DNA of 64,000 nt from CAZPQN01 sp964588795 (GTDB taxonomy: Bacteria; Fidelibacterota; UBA2242): positions 39,379 to 103,378 of the forward strand of contig CAZPQN010000004.1 in the NCBI GenBank assembly GCA_964588795.1, in the 5' to 3' direction. Numbering within the stretch: the first letter of the stretch is position 1; each line of letters starts with the position of its first letter. A program made the translations under genes and the position numbers. Below the pieces are notes generated by a model. That model had not been told where the DNA came from. It saw only the letters and a list, made by a program, of their open reading frames with translations, and did not search any database. Shown piece after piece: positions 9,920 to 19,500 of this stretch.

Positions 9920-12900
9920 TCATTGCCCAAGGTCAAATTTGACCCCTAACCGGACCGTGCGCGGCGTTTCGAAGTTAAACGGACTCGCCTGGCGCATATT
10001 GTACAGGTCAACATGGTTAGCCGGATTGGCTTTCCAGGTTTTCCCATCATCCTTATCAAACCAACCGTCATAATCGGGTAGGCCGGTGCCGGTATAGACA
10101 GTTCTGACATTTTTAGTGTTCAGTAAATTATCAATCCACAGATAGACCGTCACATCGTTATTCTTGATCGTAAAGCTCTTATCAATTTTCAAGTTGAGCT
10201 CATAGATAAACGGCATGACTCCGGAATTGAGGGCCGCGGTCGGGATATCTGAAGTCGAAGGGAAAACCGTACTCTGTTTCACCGTAGGTGTATAGCGCCG
10301 ACCACTGCCGAAAGTGAACAGCAGGTTCACACCGGCTTTGCCAATCTTATCCTTTTCAGTCGTCCGAAAATCCAGGTTGATCGAACCGGTGTGACGCTGG
10401 TCGAAGTCCAGCGGACTGACAAACGTCGGGTAGTTGCCGCTCTGCCAGGCGATTTTGTACTGGCTGGTCGCGGTGGAACCCGTACCGCCGGCATATTGCA
10501 GAGTATAGTTGACCATCGCCTGCACGTAACCAGTACGGCGCAGATTGAATGAAAACGACAGCCCCTTGACCGTACCATAGTCACCATTGACGTAGGTGGC
10601 GTAGACCACCGGACGCGCGCCGGCAACATTGCGGACCTGGACATAACCGGCCATCTGTTTGTAGAAAGCGGTCATGTCAATGCTCGCGTTCATCCCCAGT
10701 TGTTGTTTGAAGCCCATTTCATAGGAAGTCGTTTTGACGGGTTCCAAATCGGGGTTACCGGAAATCGTAAAGTTGCCCTGCTCTAAATTGGAAGCAAAGC
10801 GCAGAAAACTGATGAACATGCGGTTGAGCTGGGGTTGCTGGACGTATTTACCATACTGCGCATGGAAGACGGTCTGGTCGGTCACCGGGAAGGCCAAGCC
10901 AATACGCGGACTGATGATGTGATAATCCTTTACTACTGCCATCTGCGTGCGTCCGACCGTATCAACCGCCGAGCCGTTCGGATCGTAGGTTTTGATGGGT
11001 GATGAATAGATCCCATCCTCATCCATATATACCTGCTCTGCAATCAAGCCATCCGTATCCAGCACGATGCGCGTTTTATCGCGAAAGCCCAAATTGTTGG
11101 GCGAGATGTAATCATAACGCAAACCGACATTCAGGATCAGATCAGTCATCTCGATCTTGTCCTGAATAAATAGACCGCCGACTTTGGGCGTCCGGGCGGC
11201 GTCGCGGTTTTTATTGATGTCGGAATTAATATAATTTTTCCCGTCAATGGTGAAGCCCATGTTTTCCACATAGGCGTTCTTGTAGGCGTTTTTCCAGTAA
11301 TCAGCGAGATAATCCGAATAGGAGCCGAAAGCTTGCAATAACGGATTACTGCTGACCAAAGTATCGAAAGCGGCCTGCGTATACGGTGGATTCTCAATGT
11401 AAGTACGCCCCAGTCGTTCTGGAGCCGCCACCCGATAATAGCGGATGGTATGGTCGCGGTACTCGAAACCCAACCGCAGTTCATGACTGCCCATCTGGGT
11501 TTTCAGATCGCCGTTGAAACCGGTATAGGAGAATTCATTCTTCAGAAAATCAAAATACTGCGTTCCGGGCGGGAAAAAAGTCGCATATTCGTTGCGCACC
11601 CGGGGATTGGATCCGTTTTGCGGCAGGTACGGATTGACGATCAGCCACAGATCCCCGTCCGTGTACTTGTAATCATAAACAGCGGTATCAGCCACCGTAC
11701 CTCCGAAAATTTCCTCATATTTATCCAGCGGCAGTTCCCGGATCCCGTAACGGAGCAATTTGTCCCAGTGTTTCGGGTTGCCATTAATGTATCCGTCCGC
11801 AAAGTGGCTGACCTGCATATTGACCAGCGTTTTGGGATTGACGGTCCAGGTCAGGCGGGCGTAAGCCGCGTTGGTGTTCGTTTGCCACTTCGGAACGGCT
11901 TCCGGACAGAACACCGCATATTGCTCGTATAAATTACGGTAGGTCTCGTTGGTGAAGTTGCCCCCCAATTTGATCTTGACAGGCGCAAAATCAAACATGA
12001 CATTACCGGCGCCCATCCACTTCTTGGACCAGTTGTAAGGCAGGGGCCCATAGACCGCTTTCCAGGAATAATCACCGTAACTGCGCAGGCCATCACCGTC
12101 CAGATCACCCAAATATTTGCCTTCGGGATGTTTGCCGACGGACATCCGCCGGTCCAGCTGATCCTGGTACTCGAGGTTGCCATAAAACCGGATTTTATTA
12201 CCCATTACCGGAGCCGGGCCACCGACGGATAGATTGTAAAGATTGTACCCGTAACTGTACGTTCCTAAAAAGGCTTTGTCGGTGCTGAGAATTCCATCTG
12301 TAATAAATTCACCCGAGACCTGGTACTTGTCACTACCGATCTTGGTACTCATGTTGACGATACCGGAGGTGGCACTGCCATATTCAGCATCGAAACCGCC
12401 CGCCTGGTAAGAAACTTCTTCCAGGGCCGAGCCGGAAATTTCTCCCGCTTCCGGGCGGGTAATCCGGTTGTAATCATTGACCTGATAGACACCGTCCACA
12501 TAGTAGACGACCTCTTCAGTACGCCCGCCACGCACATGCAGGACATTACCGATTTTCACCACACCGGTTTGCAAAGCCGCGACATCCGTGGCACTGCGCA
12601 CCGGCATGTTGGCAATGTCTTCGGAACGCACGACCCGGCGTTCATTGGTGGCGGACCTTTCGATGATCGGTCGCTCCGCCACGACGATTACCTCTTGTCC
12701 GACGATGGTTTCGCGTTCCAGGAGAAAGTTCACGTCGGTGGTCAAATCCACCGAGATGCGCACATTCTTAATGGTCATTTTCGCGTAGCCGATGTAGCCG
12801 GCCTCGAGATCGTACAGACCGGGGGGAATGTTGAAAATATAGAAATGCCCGTCAATATCCGAGGCGGCACCCATCGTGGTGCCCTTGATGACGACATTGA

Positions 12901-13024
12901 CACCCATCAAAGGTTTGCCGGTCTCCTTATCGACCACGGTTCCTAAAATTTTACCGACCGTTCCGGCGAGTAACACCGATGGCAAAAAGATGACCATCAG
13001 CCAAGCCGAGACTCGACGCACCAT
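9920..13024 (-). CDS. TonB-dependent receptor with N-terminal carboxypeptidase-regulatory domain
   Basis: 1034 residues. A signal peptide (1-20) is followed by a CarboxypepD_reg-like domain (about 25-115: 'GKILGTVVDKETGKPLMGVN', 'FNIPPGLYDLEAGYIGY'), a plug domain (about 125-235: 'NMPVRSATDVAALQTGV', 'HVRGGRTEEVVYYVDGV') and a long beta-barrel to the end, closing with 'TVRLGVKFDLGQ'. This is the SusC/RagA-like layout for energised uptake across the outer membrane. The substrate cannot be read from the sequence. The start has a near-perfect AAAGGAGG box. It is the first gene of a four-gene operon (receptor, secreted protein, PorV-like, T9SS cargo) with a promoter at 13091-13122. The stop overlaps the longest possible start of the next gene by 4 nt. 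Confidence 0.88.
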   Translation of the reverse strand: MVRRVSAWLMVIFLPSVLLAGTVGKILGTVVDKETGKPLMGVNVVIKGTTMGAASDIDGHFYIFNIPPGLYDLEAGYIGYAKMTIKNVRISVDLTTDVNFLLERETIVGQEVIVVAERPIIERSATNERRVVRSEDIANMPVRSATDVAALQTGVVKIGNVLHVRGGRTEEVVYYVDGVYQVNDYNRITRPEAGEISGSALEEVSYQAGGFDAEYGSATSGIVNMSTKIGSDKYQVSGEFITDGILSTDKAFLGTYSYGYNLYNLSVGGPAPVMGNKIRFYGNLEYQDQLDRRMSVGKHPEGKYLGDLDGDGLRSYGDYSWKAVYGPLPYNWSKKWMGAGNVMFDFAPVKIKLGGNFTNETYRNLYEQYAVFCPEAVPKWQTNTNAAYARLTWTVNPKTLVNMQVSHFADGYINGNPKHWDKLLRYGIRELPLDKYEEIFGGTVADTAVYDYKYTDGDLWLIVNPYLPQNGSNPRVRNEYATFFPPGTQYFDFLKNEFSYTGFNGDLKTQMGSHELRLGFEYRDHTIRYYRVAAPERLGRTYIENPPYTQAAFDTLVSSNPLLQAFGSYSDYLADYWKNAYKNAYVENMGFTIDGKNYINSDINKNRDAARTPKVGGLFIQDKIEMTDLILNVGLRYDYISPNNLGFRDKTRIVLDTDGLIAEQVYMDEDGIYSSPIKTYDPNGSAVDTVGRTQMAVVKDYHIISPRIGLAFPVTDQTVFHAQYGKYVQQPQLNRMFISFLRFASNLEQGNFTISGNPDLEPVKTTSYEMGFKQQLGMNASIDMTAFYKQMAGYVQVRNVAGARPVVYATYVNGDYGTVKGLSFSFNLRRTGYVQAMVNYTLQYAGGTGSTATSQYKIAWQSGNYPTFVSPLDFDQRHTGSINLDFRTTEKDKIGKAGVNLLFTFGSGRRYTPTVKQSTVFPSTSDIPTAALNSGVMPFIYELNLKIDKSFTIKNNDVTVYLWIDNLLNTKNVRTVYTGTGLPDYDGWFDKDDGKTWKANPANHVDLYNMRQASPFNFETPRTVRLGVKFDLGQ

Positions 13025-13090
13025 TTTAAACCTCCTTTTGTGTTAGTTCTTCCTCACTAAAAAAAACGTTTAACGGTTCCTCACTTGTGA

Positions 13091-13122
13091 GTAATGTATT
13101 AATAATCGTTTTTTAATGTCAA
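13091..13122 (-). promoter_or_regulatory. Promoter of the TonB-receptor operon, TTG-N21-TACATTAC
   Basis: On the minus strand TTGACA (13122-13117) precedes TACATTAC (13098-13091) by 21 nt counted from TTG. The leader below contains two AGTGAGGAA copies (around 13086-13077 and 13056-13048) and the inverted repeat CTCAC-TT-GTGAG (13080-13091), possible operator or leader structure. Confidence 0.45.
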
Positions 13123-13144
13123 GCTTTTTATCGAAGAAACTTGA
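13119..13144. other. Imperfect hairpin directly after clpP, overlapping the next promoter
   Basis: Arms 13119-13128 and 13135-13144 pair over 10 positions with one mismatch and one G-T pair, around the loop TATCGA. It begins right after the clpP stop codon (13145-13147) and covers the TTG element of the TonB operon promoter. There is no T run on the minus strand, so it is not a standard terminator. Confidence 0.35.
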
Positions 13145-13747
13145 TTATTTCGCCTTGACGGGCAAAATCTGATCAATTATTCCGTAAGCCCGGGCTTCTT
13201 CGACTGACATGAAATAGTTCCGATCAGTGTCCTTGACAATCTTTTCATAGGGCTGGTGCGTCAGATCGGCTAAGATACGGTTGACTTTGTCCTTCAGACG
13301 CACGATTTCACGGGCGTGAATTTCAATATCACTCGCCTGTCCCTCGACTCCTCCCAGCGGCTGGTGAATCATGATCCGCGAGTTGGGCAGGGCGGAACGT
13401 TTGCCCGGCGCGCCGCTGGCTAACAGGATCGCCGCCATGCTGGAGGCCATGCCGATACAGATCGTGGCAACCGGTGGCTGGACGTAATTCAGGGTATCCA
13501 AAATCGCCAGTCCGGCTGTCAGCGAACCTCCCGGACTGTTGATATAAAGGTAAATGTCTTTACTGGAATCTTCAGCGGCCAAGAAAAGCATTTGCGCGAT
13601 GATCATGTTGGCCAGGTGGTCATTAATTTCCGATCCCAGGAATATGATACGTTCTTTCAGTAACCGGGAATAGATGTCGTACGAACGTTCACCATGTCCG
13701 GTCTGCTCGATGACAAACGGAATATACATTTGATCTTTGACCGTCAT
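13145..13747 (-). CDS. clpP: ATP-dependent Clp protease proteolytic subunit
   Basis: 200 residues, the usual ClpP length. The catalytic Ser103 lies in 'CIGMASSMAA' and His128 in 'RIMIHQPLGG'; the oxyanion-loop 'SPGGS' is at 71-75. At the third triad position, where nearly all family members have Asp in a 'TDRDxFMS' context, this protein has Asn177 (TDRNYFMS; codon AAC read on the minus strand). ClpP forms two stacked heptamers and degrades unfolded proteins with ClpX or ClpA; neither is in the window. It lies 11 nt downstream of tig, the common tig-clpP pairing, and is probably cotranscribed with it. Confidence 0.95.
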   Translation of the reverse strand: MTVKDQMYIPFVIEQTGHGERSYDIYSRLLKERIIFLGSEINDHLANMIIAQMLFLAAEDSSKDIYLYINSPGGSLTAGLAILDTLNYVQPPVATICIGMASSMAAILLASGAPGKRSALPNSRIMIHQPLGGVEGQASDIEIHAREIVRLKDKVNRILADLTHQPYEKIVKDTDRNYFMSVEEARAYGIIDQILPVKAK

Positions 13748-13758
13748 ACACAGCCTCC

Positions 13759-15033
13759 TCAGGTTAGAGTTGCGGTATGTATTACCTGTTTCTTTTCTTT
13801 GATGAATTGTTTTAGGTGCTCGATTACCTTGCGGTCGGCAAGGTCCATTTCAACTTCAAGCCGGTTGGCGCGTTTGTGGTAATATTGATCCACCTGCGCC
13901 TGCTGGTTCTCCGGAAAACCCTGGCGGATGCGGGCGATAGCGTCGTCAATTTCGGCCTCACTGACCTGAATCCCGGCCTGTTTCCGGATTGCACGCTGGA
14001 TCAGATACCAGCGTACATTTCTTTCCGCCGCCGGACGCCGTTCATCACGGATTTTTTGCTCGTCCAAAGTCTGAGGTTGATTCTTCCGGGAATTTTTTAG
14101 GTTCTCAATGACCTTATCCAGGTACCATTGCACCCGAAATTCAGGCACTTCCAAATCTGCATTGTCAACGAAATAATCGGCGATCGCCCGCGCCAATTCG
14201 TCTTCCGCCTGGCGCTGCCAGTCATTCTGCAGTTTCTCTTCCACTCGTTGGCGAAGTTCGGTATAGGTTTTCAGATCCTTGAAGTGCGCCTGCACGAAAT
14301 CATCGGTCAGTTCTGGCAGAGTATGTTGTTCGACCCGCTTAACGCTGATCGCGTAACGTTGCGTTTGTTTTTTTTCGTTCTCGACGGAAATTTGCACCTC
14401 TGCCCCGGCTTGAACCCCCCGCAGGTTCGCCGCTCCCGGACCGCCAAACATGCCTTCGCCGACCTTGATCAGGCGACCGGGTAACTTGCGTCCCACTAAC
14501 GGCACTCCCGTTGCGTCCAGCTCCTGGATATCCGCTAAAAGGTAATGCCCTTCCTGGGCGCCAGTCGTGATTTCCTGAATTTCCGCCGCCTGACCGCGCA
14601 AATCTTCCAAGTAGGCATCTACGGAGGCGGGATCGACGATATATTCATTACGCACGACCTTAAAACCTTTCTCATAAGGCGGTAAACCCACTTCCGGGTC
14701 CATTTCCACTTCCACTTTATAAACAAAGGGCTGTTCTTCGTCGTAGTGCAAATCTATTACCTTGAGATCAAGGTATTCCTGAATGCCCTGTTCGGTCAGG
14801 GCGCGCGGCAGGGTGTCTTCAATGATCCGATTCCCGAACTGGGACTTGACCTGCGGACGTAGCTGGCGCCAGGCCACGCTTTCCGGCACTTTACCGGGAC
14901 GGAAACCATCCACTTTCAGTCGCTTTCGCAAATCCTGAAAGATGGCCTGGTACTGGTCAGCGATTTCACTCCATTCCAGATTGACTTGCAGGGTGCGTTT
15001 CACCCCACTTAATTTTTCGACATCAACTTTCAT
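13759..15033 (-). CDS. tig: Trigger factor, ribosome-bound chaperone
   Basis: 424 residues, matching the family. The N-terminal ribosome-binding domain (1 to ~110) includes 'VDGFRPGKVPESV', the equivalent of the GFRxGxxP signature that docks on ribosomal protein L23. The middle region (about 150-240) corresponds to the FKBP-like PPIase domain but is diverged. The C-terminal half is the helical chaperone domain with 'VQWYLDKVIENLK' and 'RANRLEVEMDLADRKVIEHL'. It binds nascent chains at the exit tunnel. The start has AAAGGA upstream. It lies 34 nt below tRNA-Leu and 11 nt above clpP, so tRNA, tig and clpP may share the promoter at 15163-15193. Confidence 0.93.
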   Translation of the reverse strand: MKVDVEKLSGVKRTLQVNLEWSEIADQYQAIFQDLRKRLKVDGFRPGKVPESVAWRQLRPQVKSQFGNRIIEDTLPRALTEQGIQEYLDLKVIDLHYDEEQPFVYKVEVEMDPEVGLPPYEKGFKVVRNEYIVDPASVDAYLEDLRGQAAEIQEITTGAQEGHYLLADIQELDATGVPLVGRKLPGRLIKVGEGMFGGPGAANLRGVQAGAEVQISVENEKKQTQRYAISVKRVEQHTLPELTDDFVQAHFKDLKTYTELRQRVEEKLQNDWQRQAEDELARAIADYFVDNADLEVPEFRVQWYLDKVIENLKNSRKNQPQTLDEQKIRDERRPAAERNVRWYLIQRAIRKQAGIQVSEAEIDDAIARIRQGFPENQQAQVDQYYHKRANRLEVEMDLADRKVIEHLKQFIKEKKQVIHTATLT

Positions 15034-15067
15034 GCTTTTCCTTTATGAAAAATTTGTGCGCATCACG

Positions 15068-15149
15068 TGCCGCGGGCGAGATTTGAACTCGCACCCCGGG
15101 AAGGACTGGATCCTAAGTCCAGCGCGTCTGCCAATTCCGCCACCGCGGC
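15068..15149 (-). tRNA. tRNA-Leu (anticodon UAG)
   Basis: The minus strand folds as a class II tRNA: acceptor GCCGCGG (15149-15143) with CCGCGGC (15075-15069) and discriminator A at 15068; D-arm 'TGGCGGAATTGGCAGACGC' as in bacterial tRNA-Leu; anticodon stem CTGGA/TCCAG with loop CTTAGGA, giving UAG; variable region of 13 nt; T-arm GCGAG-TTCAAAT-CTCGC. The 3' CCA is not encoded. Confidence 0.95.
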
Positions 15150-15162
15150 TCAAAAACCACCC

Positions 15163-15193
15163 CAAATTTATTCACCGGCGCGCCACTTTCCAA
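15163..15193 (-). promoter_or_regulatory. Promoter of tRNA-Leu/tig, TTG-N20-TAAATTTG
   Basis: On the minus strand TTG (15193-15191) is followed after 20 nt by TAAATTTG (15170-15163), a perfect TAnnTTTG -7 box. The tRNA 5' end is 13 nt further on, a normal distance. Confidence 0.6.
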
Positions 15194-15222
15194 AGCCGCG
15201 TCACCGGAGTTCGTTCTGACCT

Positions 15223-16500
15223 TTACTTCAGCAAGACTGCCTTGCGGATCAATTTTTGCTCTCCGGAAGTCAGCGCAAAGAAATAAATACCGGAGGGGAG
15301 GATCGTTCCGTCGTCGGCCCGTCCGTCCCAGTTGACCCGGTGATAACCGGCCAAGCGGCGCTCCGCGAGTAACGTGGTGAGTCTCGCTCCGTGGATATCA
15401 TAAACTTCCATCCGCACGAACGCGGCCTGGGGCAAGGTAAAATTAATCGTCGTATGCTGGTTAAATGGATTGGGGAAATTGGGAGTTAAACCAAATTTTG
15501 CCGGCGCCATGTCCAACTGACTGAATCCCGAACTGCCAGCTTGCACCATCAGATCCGCCACAGCGGTATCTGTAGTGAGTAAATAGTTGCAGGTTCCATC
15601 GAACGCCCAAAAACAGATAACCGGAAAATGGTATTGACCCGGAACCGCCTGTTTATCAATATCAACAACCACCTCAATCGGCACAATCTCGTATCTTAGA
15701 ATGACCGGAGCAAGTCTTAAGGGCCCTGTAGAATTAGCGCTTATCCCGATGACGCCACTGGTGTCCTGCTGGTATTGCAGTGACCATTCATAGGGCAAGG
15801 GGACAGCGACACTGCGCAGATGCAGGATATGCGCTGGATCGGCTATCTCTATCCCGAAGCCCCAGACATATTCATCAACCGATAACTGCAGGCGCCAGGT
15901 ATGGTTGAGAGACCCAGCTGTTAGCGTATCCGGCGCGCCATACAGCAAGGCTTGCCCGGTAGAGACCGTCACCTTTCCGGCCAGATTTTGCTCATCAATG
16001 AGTTGTCCGGATGTATCTGCCAGTATCACCTCTTCCAAATGATATTCATAGATACCACTGGGTATCCCAGAGTCAACCGCACATTTTACCGTAAAAAACG
16101 GGCTGTATTCCGAAGCGTGACCAATCTGCGCACCAGTCAGCACAGTATCGAGTCCCAAAATCTTGAGCGAACCATCCGCCTGGCTTCCCGAATATAATTT
16201 CCACTGCGGGTTCCAATAAGAGTAAGAATCCATGGGTCGCTCAACTTCGGTTGGTCGGATAAAACCGTCGAGGGTCGGTACACGGCACTGAAACCCGGCA
16301 CAGGCGTCGGAAGAGGTCAGTTTTATCCGCAGGCAGCCCGCGCTGTCAGGCGGCAGAAAACTATTCAAGATGCCAATTTGGCTCTCGGGCCGCAGTACAG
16401 CTCTGGTAAGGATGACCGCCAGAAACATTCCTGCGAGTTTTAAACCCGTCTTGTTCACCACTGTCCGGCTCTTCAGCACGCGGCTATTGACCGGCGCCAT
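15223..16500 (-). CDS. Secreted protein with T9SS sorting domain, function unknown
   Basis: About 425 residues from the ATG at 16500, which overlaps the end of secA by 17 nt. The frame is open further upstream inside secA, but that part (Arg-rich) looks like out-of-frame secA. A GTG at about 16460 would give a more typical signal peptide (VNKTGLKLAGMFLAVILTRA). The body is beta-rich with pairs of Cys but shows no domain I can name. The last ~80 residues are a clear T9SS sorting domain: 'PNFPNPFNQHTTINFTLP', 'VYDIHGARLTTLL', 'LPSGIYFFALTSG' and a final RKAVLLK. Its place behind nusB-secA suggests cotranscription, but there is no functional link I can see. Confidence 0.72.
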   Translation of the reverse strand: MAPVNSRVLKSRTVVNKTGLKLAGMFLAVILTRAVLRPESQIGILNSFLPPDSAGCLRIKLTSSDACAGFQCRVPTLDGFIRPTEVERPMDSYSYWNPQWKLYSGSQADGSLKILGLDTVLTGAQIGHASEYSPFFTVKCAVDSGIPSGIYEYHLEEVILADTSGQLIDEQNLAGKVTVSTGQALLYGAPDTLTAGSLNHTWRLQLSVDEYVWGFGIEIADPAHILHLRSVAVPLPYEWSLQYQQDTSGVIGISANSTGPLRLAPVILRYEIVPIEVVVDIDKQAVPGQYHFPVICFWAFDGTCNYLLTTDTAVADLMVQAGSSGFSQLDMAPAKFGLTPNFPNPFNQHTTINFTLPQAAFVRMEVYDIHGARLTTLLAERRLAGYHRVNWDGRADDGTILPSGIYFFALTSGEQKLIRKAVLLK

Positions 16501-19500
16501 GGCATTTTTTATACTTCTTTCCACTCCCGCAGGGACAGGGATCGTTGCGCCCGACCTTTTCCTCGACATGAATCGGACGCGGGCGGGCACGCTGTCCGTC
16601 GCTGGTAAAAGTCTGCTCCGCGCCCGCATTTCCGGCTTCGAAACCCATGCCCATCGCTTCCGGGTGCATCAGCCGCACGCCACTCGGACGCCGAACCGGA
16701 TGGGGAGCAGGAGCCGGTCCGCTGAACTGCGTACGGAAACAGAGCTTCAGGGTCTGTCGGTTAATGGCGCTGATCATCTCGACAAAAGCCTGGAAGGCTT
16801 CGCCTTTATATTCGAGGAGCGGGTCTTTCTGGCCGTACGCCCGCCAGTTGATGCCTTCCTTCAGCTGATCCATCGCGTATAAATGATCGCGCCAGTGCTC
16901 GTCAATGGTGCGCAGAGTTACGAAACGCTCAAAGAAGCGCATCTGCTCCACCCCCAGAACTTTTTCCTTGTTTTCGTAATAATGGACGGCCTTTTCGATG
17001 ATCAACTGCTTGACAGCGGTCGTGGTAGTGTTGGACAATTCGCGGACGTGCAGGTCAATTCCTAAGGTGTTCATCAGTTCCGCCCGTGCGTCTTCCCAAT
17101 TCCACTCCTCGACCGGCAGTTTGGCATCAAAATACTTGGTAAGAAGTTCATCCGTCCATTCTTCCAGAATATCCAGCACCTCGCGTTTGAGATCGGAACC
17201 TTTCAGGGCATAATTGCGCCGGTCATAGATAATTTCGCGTTGGTGATTCATGACGTCATCATATTCAAGCAAATGCTTGCGGATGCCGAAGTTGCGCTCC
17301 TCGACTCGCTTCTGCGCCCGGGCAATCGAGCGTGTCACCATGCGGTGGGTGATTACCTGCCCTTCCTCAATGCCCAACCGGTCCATGATTGCCGCGATGC
17401 GTTCGCTGTTGAACAGGCGCATCAGGTCGTCTTCCAAGGACAGGAAAAAGCGCGACTCGCCCGGATCGCCCTGCCGCCCACTGCGTCCGCGCAATTGTAA
17501 ATCAATGCGCCGGGATTCGTGGCGTTCGGTGCCGATGATGTACAGACCGTTTACCTCGGTAACGCCTTTCCCCAACTTGATATCGGTACCGCGCCCGGCC
17601 ATATTGGTGGCGATCGTCACTGCACTGCGCTCACCAGCCCGGGCGACGATTTCAGCTTCACGTTTATGTTGCTTGGCATTCAGCACGTTATGGGGAATGC
17701 CGCGCCGTTTGAGCATCCGGCTGATGGTTTCCGACACCCCGACGCTGATCGTGCCGACCAACACCGGTTGACCGCGGTGGAAGGCTTCCTCGATTTCCTG
17801 CAGGATGGCGTTATATTTCTCGCGGCGGGTTTTATAGACCTGGTCCTCATGATCGCGCCGGATACACTTTTTATGCGTCGGGATCACGACAACATCTAAT
17901 TTGTAGATGTCTGCAAATTCGGCGGCTTCGGTCTCCGCCGTGCCGGTCATGCCCGCGAGCTTGGCATACATGCGAAAATAATTCTGGAGAGTGATGGTGG
18001 CGAAAGTCTGAGTCTCAGACTCGACTTTGACCTTTTCCTTGGCTTCGATAGCCTGGTGCAGACCGTCGCTGTAACGGCGCCCCGGCAGGATGCGTCCGGT
18101 AAATTCATCCACAATCAACACTTTGCCGTCCTGCACGACATATTCGACATCCTTCTCGTAGAGCGTATAAGCCCGCAGGAGTTGGGCGATGTTGTGGTAG
18201 CGGTCGGAAATTTCGGAATGGTGGGCATCCAGCTCGAATTTACGTTTTTCTTTTTCGGTCAGAGATAACTGCGAATCCTCATCAATGCGAATGAGTTCTT
18301 CGGCCATATCGGGAATAATCAGCTCATTGATGCTGATGCCCAACTGGTTGGCTAATTTTTCCTCGCCCTGCGGCGTCAGGGTGATGCTGTGATTTTTCTC
18401 ATCAATAAAGTAGTACAAATCCTTGAAGAATTCGTCCTGGCTGATCGAAGTACCGGTTTTCGGATTGGTTAGCAACAGGTAGGCTTTCTCACCGTTCTGC
18501 AGCATTTTCTGGTAGCCTGGTTCTTCTAACAGCTTGCGCAGACGCCGGTTTTTCGGCATGCCCTGCGAGGCTACGAACAACTGCCGACTTAGTTCTTCGC
18601 GCTGCTGGTCCTTGATCTGGACCGGATCATCGGGAAAGGGCGCCAACAGGCTGGTCACAACCTCACGCTGGTATTTTACCAGGGTCCCCACGGCGGGATT
18701 GAGGAGGTCAAATTTCTCGTGGCGCGAGCTCTGCACCGGGCCCGAAATGATGAGTGGCGTCCGCGCTTCGTCAATCAGAATATTGTCCACTTCATCTACG
18801 ATGGCATAGTAGAATTCGCGCTGCACCTGTTCCTCGGAGCTCAGCGCCATGTTGTCGCGCAGATAGTCGAATCCAAATTCGTTATTGGTGCCATACGTGA
18901 TATCGCAGGCGTACTGCCGGCGTCTTTCGTCGGCGTCCATATAATTCAGAATACAGCCCACGGTTAAACCCAGTTCGGTGTAGATTCGTCCCATCCATTC
19001 GCTGTCACGTTGCGCCAAATAATCGTTGACCGTCACGATATGCACTCCGCGACCGGTCAGAGCATTCAGATAAACCGGCATCGTCGCCACCAACGTCTTG
19101 CCTTCGCCGGTTTTCATTTCGGCGATTTTGCCTTCGTGTAACACTATCCCGCCGATTAATTGCACATCGTATGGGACCATGTCCCAGGTGATTTTTTGTT
19201 CGGTGACTAACCATTCCTGTCCGACCAGCCGGCGGCAGGTTTCCTTGACCATGGCGAAAGCCTCCGGCAGGATCGTGCGCAGGTAAGCTTGTTCCTGTTC
19301 ATTGACAGCCTGGCGGAGCTCTTCCGGGCTGACTTCGTGCGCACGGGCTTCCTCCGTGGCAGTCTGGCGGATTTGTCGCAATTCCTCCTGGAAAGCCGCC
19401 GTGCGGGCGCGCAATTGTTCCTGGGGTACATCGCGCAGTTCGGTAAACCACCGGTTTATCTCCGCCACCAGCGGGGTGATTTTTTTAATTTCGCGCTCGG

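Noticed and set aside
17250..17771. A 173-residue plus-strand frame
   Set aside because: It lies wholly inside secA on the other strand and is Arg/Ser-rich, as expected of a shadow frame of a GC-rich gene.
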